DNA from: Oscillospiraceae bacterium | Lineage (GTDB): Bacteria; Bacillota; Clostridia; Oscillospirales; Oscillospiraceae | Length of the DNA: 64,000 nucleotides | Assembly: GCA_017938625.1 (NCBI GenBank) | Contig: JAGBBD010000040.1 | Location: forward strand, 28,350-92,349 | Reading direction: 5' to 3' | Part shown: positions 17,007 through 25,579 of the stretch, one piece after another | How positions within the stretch are numbered: position 1 is the first letter of the stretch | How the letters are laid out: every line of letters starts with the position of its first letter | Translations under genes and position numbers: made by a program | The notes under the pieces: model-generated | Seen by the model: only the letters and a program-made list of their open reading frames with translations | Database searches by the model: none | What the model was told of the DNA's origin: nothing

Positions 17007-19241
17007 ATGGCGAAGAAGAAAACAGAACCTAAGATCAACAAGAATATCACCAATGTGGAAGGTCTTCGCGCGGAGGTTTTGGAGCAGAATATTACAGACA
17101 CCTTAGAGCTGAACTATATGCCCTATGCCATGTCTGTCATCGTCTCCCGTGCCATTCCGGAGATCGATGGCTTCAAGCCGTCCCACAGAAAGCTGCTGTA
17201 CACCATGTACGACATGGGGCTTCTGACCAAGCCGAGAACCAAGTCTGCCAACATCGTCGGTCAGACCATGCGCCTGAACCCCCACGGTGACGCCGCCATC
17301 TATGAGACCATGGTGCGTCTTGCCCGGGGGCACGAGGCCCTGAACCATCCTTTTGTGGACAGTAAGGGCAACTTCGGCAAGGTCTTCTCCCGCGATATGG
17401 CCTACGCCGCCTCCCGTTACACCGAGGCCAAGCTGGATCCCATCTGCCATGAGCTGTTCCGGGACATTGACTCCGACACGGTGGATTTTGTGGACAACTA
17501 CGACGGCTCCATGAAAGAGCCCACCCTGCTGCCCACCACATTCCCCAATGTGCTGGTATCCAACAACACCGGCATCGCCGTCGGTATGGCATCCAACATC
17601 TGCGGCTTCAACCTGCGTGAGGTGTGCCAGACCGCCATTGCCAGAATCAAGGACCCCTCCTGTGATCTTTTGGAGACTCTGCCGGCTCCCGATTTCCCCA
17701 CAGGCGGCGAGATCCTCTACGATCCTCTGCAGATGGCGGAGATCTACCGCACAGGCCGAGGCTCCTTCCCTGTCCGCGCCAAGTGGCGGTATGTGAAAGA
17801 GGGCAACCTGATCGAGATCTACGAGATCCCCTATACCACCACCACGGAAGCCATCCTCGACAAGGTGGCGGAGCTTATGAAGGCCGGCAAGATCCGCGAG
17901 ATCAATGATATGCGCGATGAGACCGACCTGTCGGGCCTAAAGCTGACCATTGATCTCAAGCGCGGTGTGGATCCCGACAAGCTCATGGCGCGGCTCATGA
18001 AAATGACCCCCCTTATGGATTCCTTCCCCTGCAACTTTAATATTCTCATTGCAGGCATGCCCAAGGTCATGGGCGTGGGCGAGATTCTGGAGGAGTGGAC
18101 GGCATGGCGCGCCGACTGCGTCCGCCGCAGAGTCTACTTCCAGCTGCAGAAAAAGAAGGACAGACTCCATCTGCTCAAGGGCCTTAGAAAAATTTTGCTG
18201 GATATCGACCTTGCCATCAAGATCATCCGCGAGACGGAGCTGGACGCAGAGGTCATCCCCAATCTGATGATCGGCTTTGGCATTGATCAGATTCAGGCAG
18301 AGTTCGTGGCGGAGATCAAGCTGCGCAACATCAACAAGGAATACATCCTCAAGCGTCTGCAGGATACGGATCTTTTGGCACAGGAGATCGACGAGCTGAC
18401 CGAGATCCTGGGCTCCGACCGGAAGATCAAGAATATCATCATCAAGGAACTCAAGGAAGTGGCTGACAGGTTCGGCAACGACCGCAAGACCACCCTGGTC
18501 TATGAAACGCAGGTCCAGCTGGAAGAGCCTCAGGAGGAAGTGCCCGATTATCCGTGCACCATCTTTGTGTCCAAGGGCGGCTACTTCAAGAAGATCACCC
18601 CCCAGAGCCTTCGTATGTCAAACGAGCAGAAATTCAAGGAGGGCGACAGCCTTGCCTTCTCCCGGGAGGTCTCCAACCGGGCGGAGCTGCTGGTATTTAC
18701 AGACAGGTGTCAGGTCTATAAGACACGCTGCGCCGACTTTGAAGACAGCAAGGCATCTGTCCTTGGCGACTTCCTGCCGGGCAAGCTGGCAATGGACGAG
18801 GGCGAGAACGTCCTTGCCGTGTGTCTGCCGGGCGAGTACAAGGGCTATGTGCTCTTTGTGTTTGAAAACGGCAAGGCCGCCAAGGTGGAGCTTGCCGCCT
18901 ATGCCACCAAGTCCAACCGCAGAAAGCTCACCGGCGCTTACAGCGACAAGTCCTCGGTGAAGGCCATCTTCTGCATGGAAGACGAGGTGCAGCTGGCTGT
19001 GTATTCCACAGACGGACGCTGCCTCATCTGCTCCACCGCCCAGCTGCAGGCAAAGACCACACGCAGCACCCAGGGCGTGGGCATCATGAGTCTGAAAAAG
19101 AACAAGACGGTGGACAAGGCGGTGCTGCTGGAGGAAAGCGGCATCCAGAACGTGTCCCGCTACCGTGTCAAGACCCTCCCCGCCGCCGGCGCCCTGCTGA
19201 AGGACGAAGACGTGGAAGAAAAGCAGATGGGATTGTTTTGA
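17007..19241 (+). CDS. parC: Type IIA topoisomerase subunit A (ParC/GyrA-like)
   Basis: DNA-cleaving subunit of a type II topoisomerase, 744 residues. The catalytic tyrosine is Y138 in DMAYAASRYTEAKL. The quinolone-resistance region reads MRLNPHGDAAIYE: alanine (A96) stands where GyrA has S83, and E100 replaces D87. The C-terminal third (from about residue 500) contains beta-pinwheel repeats such as FVSKGGYFKKI and TRSTQGVGIM. It partners with the ParE-like subunit upstream. The ribosome site is unusually far from the start (see 16968-17006). Confidence 0.92.
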   Translation: MAKKKTEPKINKNITNVEGLRAEVLEQNITDTLELNYMPYAMSVIVSRAIPEIDGFKPSHRKLLYTMYDMGLLTKPRTKSANIVGQTMRLNPHGDAAIYETMVRLARGHEALNHPFVDSKGNFGKVFSRDMAYAASRYTEAKLDPICHELFRDIDSDTVDFVDNYDGSMKEPTLLPTTFPNVLVSNNTGIAVGMASNICGFNLREVCQTAIARIKDPSCDLLETLPAPDFPTGGEILYDPLQMAEIYRTGRGSFPVRAKWRYVKEGNLIEIYEIPYTTTTEAILDKVAELMKAGKIREINDMRDETDLSGLKLTIDLKRGVDPDKLMARLMKMTPLMDSFPCNFNILIAGMPKVMGVGEILEEWTAWRADCVRRRVYFQLQKKKDRLHLLKGLRKILLDIDLAIKIIRETELDAEVIPNLMIGFGIDQIQAEFVAEIKLRNINKEYILKRLQDTDLLAQEIDELTEILGSDRKIKNIIIKELKEVADRFGNDRKTTLVYETQVQLEEPQEEVPDYPCTIFVSKGGYFKKITPQSLRMSNEQKFKEGDSLAFSREVSNRAELLVFTDRCQVYKTRCADFEDSKASVLGDFLPGKLAMDEGENVLAVCLPGEYKGYVLFVFENGKAAKVELAAYATKSNRRKLTGAYSDKSSVKAIFCMEDEVQLAVYSTDGRCLICSTAQLQAKTTRSTQGVGIMSLKKNKTVDKAVLLEESGIQNVSRYRVKTLPAAGALLKDEDVEEKQMGLF

Positions 19242-19254
19242 GAAATGAAAAGTT

Positions 19255-19795
19255 GAAAGTGGAAAGTTGTAGTGTCGGCTCCGCCGACGGATTTAAGTGG
19301 CAGTTCTTGCCATGCTTGTCATCGCGATCGCGCCCGCAGGCGCATGCAAGCGAGCAACCGCGCAAAGCGCGGCTCTTAGCGAGTCGCAGGCTTGCTTGCA
19401 AGCCTTGGCAATCTCGTGCCCCCTTTTTCAGGGGGCTGGCAGCCCGTAGGGCTGACTGGGGGTTGGAGCAATGACCACACTTTATCGAATAACGGTAAAG
19501 TGATATTGACGATAGAACCCCCCGACCTGCTGCGCAGGTCACCCCCCTGAGAGAGGGGGGACAAGGGTACTGCGCACCACATAAGCCTTCCCCTTTGAGG
19601 GGAAGGTGCCGAACGAAGTGAGGCGGATGAGGTGTGTGCAGGCAGTCTTCAGATTGCCAAAAGGTGAATTGCCGCAAAGCGGCAAGAGAAGTCCCTCTGG
19701 AGGGCGCTCCCGTTGGTCGCTCGCAATGACAATCTATATACGCACCCAATTCGGCATTCATCATTCATCATTCAGCATCCACACAAAGGAGGTGT
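19255..19795. repeat. Large repeat cluster between parC and the lipoprotein operon
   Basis: About 540 bp with no gene. In order: GAAAGTGGAAAGTTG purine repeats; a TGTCGGC-TCC-GCCGACGG hairpin (19272-19295); the reversed GCGATCGC/GCGCGG segment (19318-19385) set inside a CATTGCGA...GGCAATCT repeat; the 154-bp inverted-repeat element (19413-19566); a TTCCCCTTTGAGGGGAAGG hairpin with GGATGAGGTG tail (19585-19640); a reversed TTGCCGC-AAA-GCGGCAA segment (19650-19700); and CATTC/ATCATTC simple repeats. Confidence 0.8.
19413..19566. mobile_element. MITE-like inverted-repeat element, copy 1
   Basis: About 154 bp. Ends of about 50 bp are imperfect inverted repeats (CTCGTGCCCCCTTTTTCAGG ... and, reversed, CCTTGTCCCCCCTCTCTCAG). 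The centre (about 19468-19510) contains CACTTTATC-GAATAAC-GGTAAAGTG. The same ends and centre recur at 45515-45667 (reversed) and 57396-57545. Confidence 0.6.
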
Positions 19796-19799
19796 GCCT

Positions 19800-20942
19800 G
19801 TGAAACGGCTGATTTCCATCGTTCTTTTGCTGCTGCTGCTCACAGGCTGCAGCCTTGTGCCAAATGAATATTCCTCCTCCAAGCCCCATGAGAGCATGGA
19901 GCAGGTGCAGCTGCCGGAGGCGGTGGTGGTGACGGACGCAAAAAGTCTGAAGGACGCCATCTTGCGCTATGTGAAGGCAGGCAGCACCGAGGGCAGTATC
20001 CGCGCCGCCAACTATGACGGAAACGTAGAAGAGGATCTGGTGCAGGCGGTCTATGATGTGGCGCGGCTGGATCCTGTGGGCGCGTATGCTGTGGACTACA
20101 TCGGACACAACTGTGCCAGGATCGTGGGCTACTACGAGATCCGGCTGAATATCGTCTACCGCAGAACGGCACGGGACATTGCCTCCATCCAGATGGCGTA
20201 TTCTCCCGAGCAGCTGCAGGGACAAGTGGAGCGTGCGCTGATGACCTACGACGACCATCTGGCGCTGCAGGTGAATGAAACGCAGGAATTTGACATTGCT
20301 GCCATTGTGGAGCGCTACTGTCTGGACAATCCTGCCGAAATGGTGGAAACGCCCGGGGTGCAGACTACCATCTATCCGGAAAGCGGCACAGAGCGCATCG
20401 TGGAGGTCAACTTCCTCTACCACAACACACCGGAGGAGCTGACCAAACAGAAACAGGCGGTGGAGGAGAGCGTGTCGGCTGCGGCGGAGTACATCCGCTA
20501 CCGCAGCTCCGACCGGGACAAGACCCTACTGCTCTACACCTATCTGACTGAGCGATTTACCTACAAAAAAACCCCCACCACAGCGCCTGTCTACAGCGCC
20601 CTGTGTGAAGGTACAGCCGATCCTCTTGGCTTGTCGCAAGGTTTCAGCATGATCTGCCGGAAGGCAGGTGTCACCTGCTACACAGTCAAGGGTCTGCTGG
20701 ACGGACAGGAGCACTACTGGAACATCGTCAGCGATGACGGTGACTTCCGCCATGTGGATCTGTACAGCTGCGTCACCGCAGGAAGCGGCATCCGCTTTAT
20801 GACCGACTGGGAAATGGGACGCTATTACTGGAACGGGCAGGACTATCCCGTCTGCGTTGCAGCCGTGGAGGAGCAGCCTGCCGAAGAAGTGACCGAGATC
20901 CCCGAAGAGGAGACCTTGACCGATCAGGAGGAGCCTGTATGA
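19800..20942 (+). CDS. Lipoprotein with degenerate transglutaminase-like domain
   Basis: About 380 residues starting at GTG, preceded by AAAGGAGGTG. KRL, a leucine run and the lipobox LTGC (C17) mark a membrane-anchored lipoprotein. Residues 230-330 resemble the transglutaminase-like protease core: the His (H305 in EHYWN) and Asp (D320 in HVDL) of the triad are present, but the usual Cys is serine (S279 in GLSQGF, where active members have G.CQGY). It may therefore be inactive, or a binding domain. The acidic tail (EEQPAEEVTEIPEEE) resembles linkers in other envelope proteins here. Its TGA overlaps the next gene's ATG, so the two are coupled. Confidence 0.8.
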   Translation: MKRLISIVLLLLLLTGCSLVPNEYSSSKPHESMEQVQLPEAVVVTDAKSLKDAILRYVKAGSTEGSIRAANYDGNVEEDLVQAVYDVARLDPVGAYAVDYIGHNCARIVGYYEIRLNIVYRRTARDIASIQMAYSPEQLQGQVERALMTYDDHLALQVNETQEFDIAAIVERYCLDNPAEMVETPGVQTTIYPESGTERIVEVNFLYHNTPEELTKQKQAVEESVSAAAEYIRYRSSDRDKTLLLYTYLTERFTYKKTPTTAPVYSALCEGTADPLGLSQGFSMICRKAGVTCYTVKGLLDGQEHYWNIVSDDGDFRHVDLYSCVTAGSGIRFMTDWEMGRYYWNGQDYPVCVAAVEEQPAEEVTEIPEEETLTDQEEPV

Positions 20943-22204
20943 AAGCATTGAAGATCATTTTGACTGTGATCCTTTCCATCGCATGCCTTGCCGTGATGGT
21001 GTATTTTGGTGCGTTTGCCCTGCGTGTGGCATTCCCGTCCGAGCCTGTGCAGCCACGGCTTGCCTCGGCAGAGGAGCTGTTCCCTGCGCCGCCTGTGGAA
21101 GAAGAGGTGGTGGAAGAGGAAGAAGTGCCGGAAGAAGTGGTGGAGGAAGCTCCTGCAGAGCTGACCTCTAAGGAAAAGGCAGCCGCCTATCTGCAGACCA
21201 TGACGCTGGAGGAGAAGCTGTGGCAGCTGTTCTTCATCACGCCCGATGATCTGGCAGATGTGGAAACCGCCACTTTGGCAGGCGATACCACGAAAGAAGC
21301 TCTTGCGGCTCGTCCTGTGGGCGGTCTGTGTTACTTTGCAGCCAATCTGGAAAATCGGGAGCAGACCATGGAAATGCTGGCAAATACCAAGAGCTTTGCC
21401 AAAACGCCCCTGTTTCTTGCCACCGATGAAGAGGGCGGCGTCGTCTCCCGCCTTGGCAGCAACGAAAACATGGGGGTAGATCTGCTGGAATCTGCCGCCA
21501 CCTACGGCGCAGGGGATGTGCTGGTTCTGCGGCAGGCAGCGGAAAAGCTGGCAGGTCAGATGACGGAGCTTGGTTTTAATATGAATTTCGCCCCTGTCGC
21601 CGATGTGCTGCTGGATCCCAACAACACGGAGATCGGCAGCCGTGCCTATTCCGATATTGCAGCCGTCTGCGGCATCATGTCTGCCACCATGGCAGAAGCG
21701 CTGCAGCACAGCGGTGTGGTGTCGTGCCTGAAGCACTTCCCCGGTCACGGGTCTGCCCAGACCGATTCCCATGAGGGAAAGTCCGTGTCCTCAAGAACGC
21801 TGGAGCAGCTGCAGGCAGAGGAGTTCCTGTCCTTCCGTTCCGGCATAGAAAAGGGCGTGCATTTCGTCATGATGTCCCATCTGACCAATGAAAACCTGTC
21901 TGCCCTGCCTTCTTCTTTGTCCCCGGAGACTGTGAGCCTGCTGCGAAATGAGCTGGGCTTTGAAGGGGTCATCATTACAGACTCTCTCAAAATGGGCGCC
22001 ATCGTCCATGAATATACGGCAGCCGATGCGGCAGTCAAAGCCATCATGGCAGGCTGCGATATGCTCCTCATGCCCAACAGCGTCGAGGTGGCTTACGACG
22101 GCTTGGTCAACGCCATTTTGGAGGAGTCTTTAACGGAAGCACGCATTGACGAAAGCGTTTTGCGAATCCTCACCGTCAAGTACGAAATGGGGATCATGGA
22201 ATAA
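20939..22204 (+). CDS. Glycoside hydrolase family 3, beta-N-acetylhexosaminidase-like, membrane anchored
   Basis: A 421-residue protein with an N-terminal membrane anchor (residues 4-26), an acidic Glu/Val/Pro linker (50-75) and a GH3 catalytic domain from about residue 78. The NagZ-type motif KHFPGHG (265-271) with DSH (H278, acid/base) and nucleophile D348 in GVIITDSLKMG fits bacterial beta-N-acetylglucosaminidases of GH3, which remove N-acetylglucosamine from peptidoglycan or glycans outside the membrane. The ATGA overlap with the lipoprotein indicates one operon and probably a joint cell-wall role. Its terminator is split by the cassette that follows. Confidence 0.92.
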   Translation: MKALKIILTVILSIACLAVMVYFGAFALRVAFPSEPVQPRLASAEELFPAPPVEEEVVEEEEVPEEVVEEAPAELTSKEKAAAYLQTMTLEEKLWQLFFITPDDLADVETATLAGDTTKEALAARPVGGLCYFAANLENREQTMEMLANTKSFAKTPLFLATDEEGGVVSRLGSNENMGVDLLESAATYGAGDVLVLRQAAEKLAGQMTELGFNMNFAPVADVLLDPNNTEIGSRAYSDIAAVCGIMSATMAEALQHSGVVSCLKHFPGHGSAQTDSHEGKSVSSRTLEQLQAEEFLSFRSGIEKGVHFVMMSHLTNENLSALPSSLSPETVSLLRNELGFEGVIITDSLKMGAIVHEYTAADAAVKAIMAGCDMLLMPNSVEVAYDGLVNAILEESLTEARIDESVLRILTVKYEMGIME

Positions 22205-22287
22205 AAAAAGAAGCACCCGCTGGGGTAGTTTCCAATAAGACAATATGAGAACGTTACTGGTATTGGGAGACTGACTTCAAGACGCGA

Positions 22288-22340
22288 CAATAAAAATAGT
22301 GATACTTGGTTAGGAAAATCAAGTATCACTATTTTTATTG
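22288..22340. terminator. Long AT-rich hairpin at the 3' end of cassette 1
   Basis: A 21-bp perfect stem (begins CAATAAAAATAGTGATAC) with an 11-base loop lies 50 bp after the stop of the minus-strand lipoprotein gene. Its T-rich arms allow termination on either strand. Confidence 0.7.
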
Positions 22341-22389
22341 GTTAACGAAAACCATCAGCTGTGTGAAGCTGTTGGTTTCTTATCATATT

Positions 22390-24024
22390 TCATTGAATAG
22401 TAACAACAGTACCAGTTGTATCTCCAATAAAGTCAAGAAACTCTTTTTCATCTGAAGCATAGCCTATCCTCCAGCCACGCTCCCAATTAAAATTACACAA
22501 GATTCCATCATCATACTGAGCATACACATTACCCGAAAAAACAATGGGTTGATTTACCTTTCCTGTATCGTTCCAGAGGTTATCTGTCAGACAAAGGAGA
22601 TTTGCTCTTGAACCGTAGAAAATGTTGTCAGTAATATAGATACCGTCATTATTTGAAGCACCCATAGTATTCTCCACAGCCGAAAAGAACATAGAATGTT
22701 CACTGTCAATTTGAAGAATATGATTTTCGACCCAGCCTTCACCGCTAAATATAACAATGTTATCGGAAAAAGTTAGGTTGGAGATATAACCTTCCGCATC
22801 TTTGTAATCCATCTTTGAAAGGTCAGCGATATGAAGTGCTGAGCCACAATACTCAATCAAATTTCCCGTATGAGTCATATTTTCAAATTTACACAGCCCT
22901 GGCTCATCTACATGAATTGAACAGATAAGTGTCATAGGTCCACAGTGATGAATATAACAATCACGAACAGAATTTTCACTACCAGACACTTGAAGTGCAC
23001 CACCGGCACAATATGGGAACAGAACATTTATTGCTCCAGAATCGGATGGTTGATAGTTGCTGATAAGTCCTCCACACCAACTTACCTCACAATTGACAAC
23101 TTGTTGTCCACTGTTCCCGTCATAGCCGCTAAGTTCTGTCGCTATGCAGGTGAAATAACGAATATCGAGATCGATAAGTGTTGCATTGGTATGTAAAGTC
23201 AGTCCGGTCTGTGCTTGTGGTATAGCAATTTCATCAAATACTTCTGCAGGATTTCCTTTATCACAGCGAAGATACAATGTACCTCTTGCGGTAGAGTTCT
23301 GTAAATCCATGCTTTCCGCACTGTCCAAATCCAACATACAGCAGAAACTCAGATCCTTTCCGAGTTCAGCCATTATATCAAAAGAGTCGCCGTTTGCGTT
23401 ACAATAATTATTAAGGGAAGTGCTCCAGTGGGGCATGATTTCCTCGGCGTAAGATTCGCCGCTGTTAAATACGATGACATTGGAATCCTGAAGCTTATTG
23501 ACGGAAGCCCAGATTTTTACGCCGTTTTCATCATAATACAATGTCCAGAAATCAGGATTGTTGGCTTCCGGAATATCGCCACGAATGGCAGGCCGTGCAC
23601 CTTCTCCATAAGCGCCCAATGTTACACCTTCTACTATGTTATATGCATCCGATGTAAGTCCTTCAATTTCATCGGGAGAAATATACCATATTCCTCCTCG
23701 CTCTAAAAGTACGGTATCACCCGGCTTTAACAAATCACGAGTAAGAGGCCAATGTGTTTCAAAAGCCCGGTCTAAAGTCGCCCATGCTGTTTCTGGTGAC
23801 AACCCATCATTATTATCATTACCGGAGTTGGAGATGTAGTAAACCATTCCAGTAGGCTCAATGTCTGTAGTGTTTTGATAAAATGCATCTCTGCGAGTAT
23901 CTGCTGCGGCGATAATATCATTGTTAGCATTATCGGGGGCATCCTGTGATGCGCTACAACCAGCCAACAAACTCAGTGTCATCAAAATTGATAATAGAAA
24001 ACTTGCAGTTCTTCTATGCTTCAT
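22390..24024 (-). CDS. Lipoprotein with right-handed beta-helix domain (cassette 1 cargo)
   Basis: A 544-residue secreted lipoprotein. KHRRTASFLLSILMTLSLLAGC gives a signal peptide and lipobox (C23). YYISNSGNDNNDGLSPETAWATL (about residues 62-85) is the start typical of parallel beta-helix proteins related to pectate lyases and alginate epimerases. Short right-handed-helix coils follow (NLIEYCGSALHIADL, ISNLTFSDNIVIFSG). No catalytic residues can be assigned, so polysaccharide binding or cleavage is only a possibility. It is a paralogue of 60668-62233, sharing the ISNSGNDNNDG/VSADGDDSNDG start, the LGAYGEGARP/YSAYGEGAKP segment, LYLRCD(K/E)GNP and the TGTVV/TGVVL end. Codon use is AT-rich and unlike the neighbours, which suggests transfer. 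Confidence 0.8.
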   Translation of the reverse strand: MKHRRTASFLLSILMTLSLLAGCSASQDAPDNANNDIIAAADTRRDAFYQNTTDIEPTGMVYYISNSGNDNNDGLSPETAWATLDRAFETHWPLTRDLLKPGDTVLLERGGIWYISPDEIEGLTSDAYNIVEGVTLGAYGEGARPAIRGDIPEANNPDFWTLYYDENGVKIWASVNKLQDSNVIVFNSGESYAEEIMPHWSTSLNNYCNANGDSFDIMAELGKDLSFCCMLDLDSAESMDLQNSTARGTLYLRCDKGNPAEVFDEIAIPQAQTGLTLHTNATLIDLDIRYFTCIATELSGYDGNSGQQVVNCEVSWCGGLISNYQPSDSGAINVLFPYCAGGALQVSGSENSVRDCYIHHCGPMTLICSIHVDEPGLCKFENMTHTGNLIEYCGSALHIADLSKMDYKDAEGYISNLTFSDNIVIFSGEGWVENHILQIDSEHSMFFSAVENTMGASNNDGIYITDNIFYGSRANLLCLTDNLWNDTGKVNQPIVFSGNVYAQYDDGILCNFNWERGWRIGYASDEKEFLDFIGDTTGTVVTIQ

Positions 24025-24083
24025 AATTATTCCTCATTTTCAACGAAAGGATAAGTCGAATATATGTAAGTGCAGAATCCGCA

Positions 24084-24106
24084 TATAATTATTCAAAATA
24101 ATTATA
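24084..24106 (-). promoter_or_regulatory. Possible promoter/operator of cassette 1 gene
   Basis: TATAATTATT-CAA-AATAATTATA is a 10-bp perfect inverted repeat, 60 bp before the start. On the minus strand it contains a TATAAT (24101-24106). No clear -35 is seen. Confidence 0.35.
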
Positions 24107-24245
24107 GCACCTATATACGATAAATTCTATGATTTTTTGGTAAAGCAGAAACGCGGGAATACTTAGAGCAAGAATCTACCATGGGGCCAAATTTCGCCCC
24201 GACGGAATCTTGTGGGGGAGTACCTTCCCCAAACCCTGATATTAT

Positions 24246-24293
24246 AAAAAACGGAAAGCAACATGACTGAAATCATGCTGTTTCCCGTTTTTT
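24246..24293 (-). terminator. Insulating terminator at the 5' end of cassette 1
   Basis: AAAAAACGG...CCGTTTTTT with a long imperfect stem, followed by T's on the minus strand. It lies between the alanyl-tRNA editing gene and the cassette gene, both on the minus strand, so it would block read-through into the cassette. Confidence 0.65.
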
Positions 24294-24339
24294 GCTGTAC
24301 TATCTTATTGGAAACGACCTTGGGGTGCTTCTTTTTTAC

Positions 24340-24400
24340 TCCAATGAAAAATGAAAAGTGAAAAATTGTGGTGTCGCTTCGCAACGGATTTGGAAAGCAG
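24340..24400. repeat. Short repeat after the GH3 terminator remnant
   Basis: AATGAAAAATGAAAAGTG simple repeat followed by a GTGTCGCTTCGCAACGGATTT hairpin-type unit (24371-24391), a decayed copy of the TGTCGG...CCGACGG family. Confidence 0.65.
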
Positions 24401-24429
24401 GGCCTGCAACGATATCCGCACTTCCTGCA

Positions 24430-25566
24430 TCATTTGAAGAAAGCTTCGATCTGCTCTTTTGCTGCGCTGACGCTGCCTTGGCAGAAGTTGGGCTTGCCGC
24501 CGCCTCTGCCCTGCAGAGCGTTGTTCATGTCCTTCACAAAGCCGCGCACATCCTCGTGGGAGGCGATGGCATAGAAAAATCCTGTTTCGTTTTTGGAGAA
24601 CACAGCCGCTCTGCCGCCGCAGGTCTTGAACACCGCATCGGTCAGACGGCGAACGCCGTCCGGGGAAAGCCCCTCTTCAAAGAGCAAAACATCTCCTGTG
24701 TCTGCCAGCCGGTCGGCTTTTTGGGCAAACACGGATTCTTCCAGCCTTGCAGCCCGGAACTTGACCTCTGCCAGCTCCCTGCACAGCCGCTCTGCTGCCG
24801 CTGCCGTTTCCGTCTGCTTGGCAGACAGCAGCCCGGACACCGCCTTGTTCTGCACGAAGCAGTCGCTCAGATACCGGAAGGCAGCTTCGCCTGCCAGGAT
24901 CTCCAGCCGCACACCCTCATGGAACTTCTGGCACGAGAGGATCTTCACCATGCCGATCTCGCCGGTCATCTTCACGTGGACACCGCAGCAGGCACACAGA
25001 TCTGCCCCGGGGAACTCCACGATGCGCACCTGTCCCGTCAGTTCCTTTTTGCTGCGGTAGGGAAGCTTTGCCAGCTCCTCCTGCTTGGGCAGCAGCACCT
25101 GCACAGGATGGTTTTCCAGAATGTAGCGGTTGGTCTGCTCTTCCAGCTCGTCCAGCTGCTCGGCGGTGAGAATCCCGTTAAAATCAATGGTCACACAGGC
25201 TGCGCCCATGTGGAAACCCACATTGTCGTAGCCTGTCATCTGATGGACAAAGCCGGACAGAATGTGCTCACCGGAGTGCTGCTGCATCAGATGCAGCCGT
25301 CTGCGGCGATCCACGATGCCCTCCACAAGATCACCTGCTTCCACAGGTGCTTGGCACAGATGGACGATCTCGCCGTCCTGCTCTTGGGTGTCCAGAACCG
25401 GCACGCCGCCAAGGGTGCCCTGATCGCCGGGCTGCCCGCCGCCCTCGGGATAAAATGCGGTCTTGTCCAGCACCACGGCATAGCCCTGCTTACAGGGGGT
25501 GCAGGAGCGGACACGGGCAGTAAACTGCATCAGATGCGAATCGATATAATAAAGCTTTTCCGTCAT
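24430..25566 (-). CDS. Alanyl-tRNA editing protein, AlaX long form with DHHA1 domain
   Basis: Hydrolyses mischarged Ser- or Gly-tRNA-Ala in trans. About 378 residues. The editing domain has the zinc ligands HSGEH (about 98-102) and CACCGVH (about 193-199), plus the glycine-rich FYPEGGGQPGDQG of AlaRS editing domains. The C-terminal part (from about 250) is a DHHA1-type module ending GRGGGKPNFCQG. The ATG at 25566 follows GGAGGTTTTT; the frame runs further upstream only through repeats. Single gene, no operon partner visible. Confidence 0.93.
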   Translation of the reverse strand: MTEKLYYIDSHLMQFTARVRSCTPCKQGYAVVLDKTAFYPEGGGQPGDQGTLGGVPVLDTQEQDGEIVHLCQAPVEAGDLVEGIVDRRRRLHLMQQHSGEHILSGFVHQMTGYDNVGFHMGAACVTIDFNGILTAEQLDELEEQTNRYILENHPVQVLLPKQEELAKLPYRSKKELTGQVRIVEFPGADLCACCGVHVKMTGEIGMVKILSCQKFHEGVRLEILAGEAAFRYLSDCFVQNKAVSGLLSAKQTETAAAAERLCRELAEVKFRAARLEESVFAQKADRLADTGDVLLFEEGLSPDGVRRLTDAVFKTCGGRAAVFSKNETGFFYAIASHEDVRGFVKDMNNALQGRGGGKPNFCQGSVSAAKEQIEAFFK

Positions 25567-25579
25567 AAAAACCTCCGAT

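Larger units (their letters stand above)
22227..24320. mobile_element. AT-rich single-gene cassette 1 inserted in the GH3 terminator
   Basis: The GH3 terminator should read GAAGCACCCGCTGGGGTGCTTC plus T's. Here its left half ends at TGGGGT (22221-22226), and TGGGGTGCTTCTTTTTT resumes at 24321, so TGGGGT is a 6-bp direct repeat. The insert has near-terminal inverted repeats GTTTCCAATAAGA (22228-22240) and TCTTATTGGAAAC (24303-24315). It is clearly AT-richer than its neighbours and carries one lipoprotein gene with hairpins near both ends. No transposase is present. A paralogous cassette lies at 60513-62419. Confidence 0.65.

Noticed and set aside
22227-24320. Cassette 1 as a group II intron, since group IIC introns insert at terminators
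   Set aside because: No reverse transcriptase, and the only gene is a secreted lipoprotein on the opposite strand from the host gene. No domain V-like sequence was recognised.
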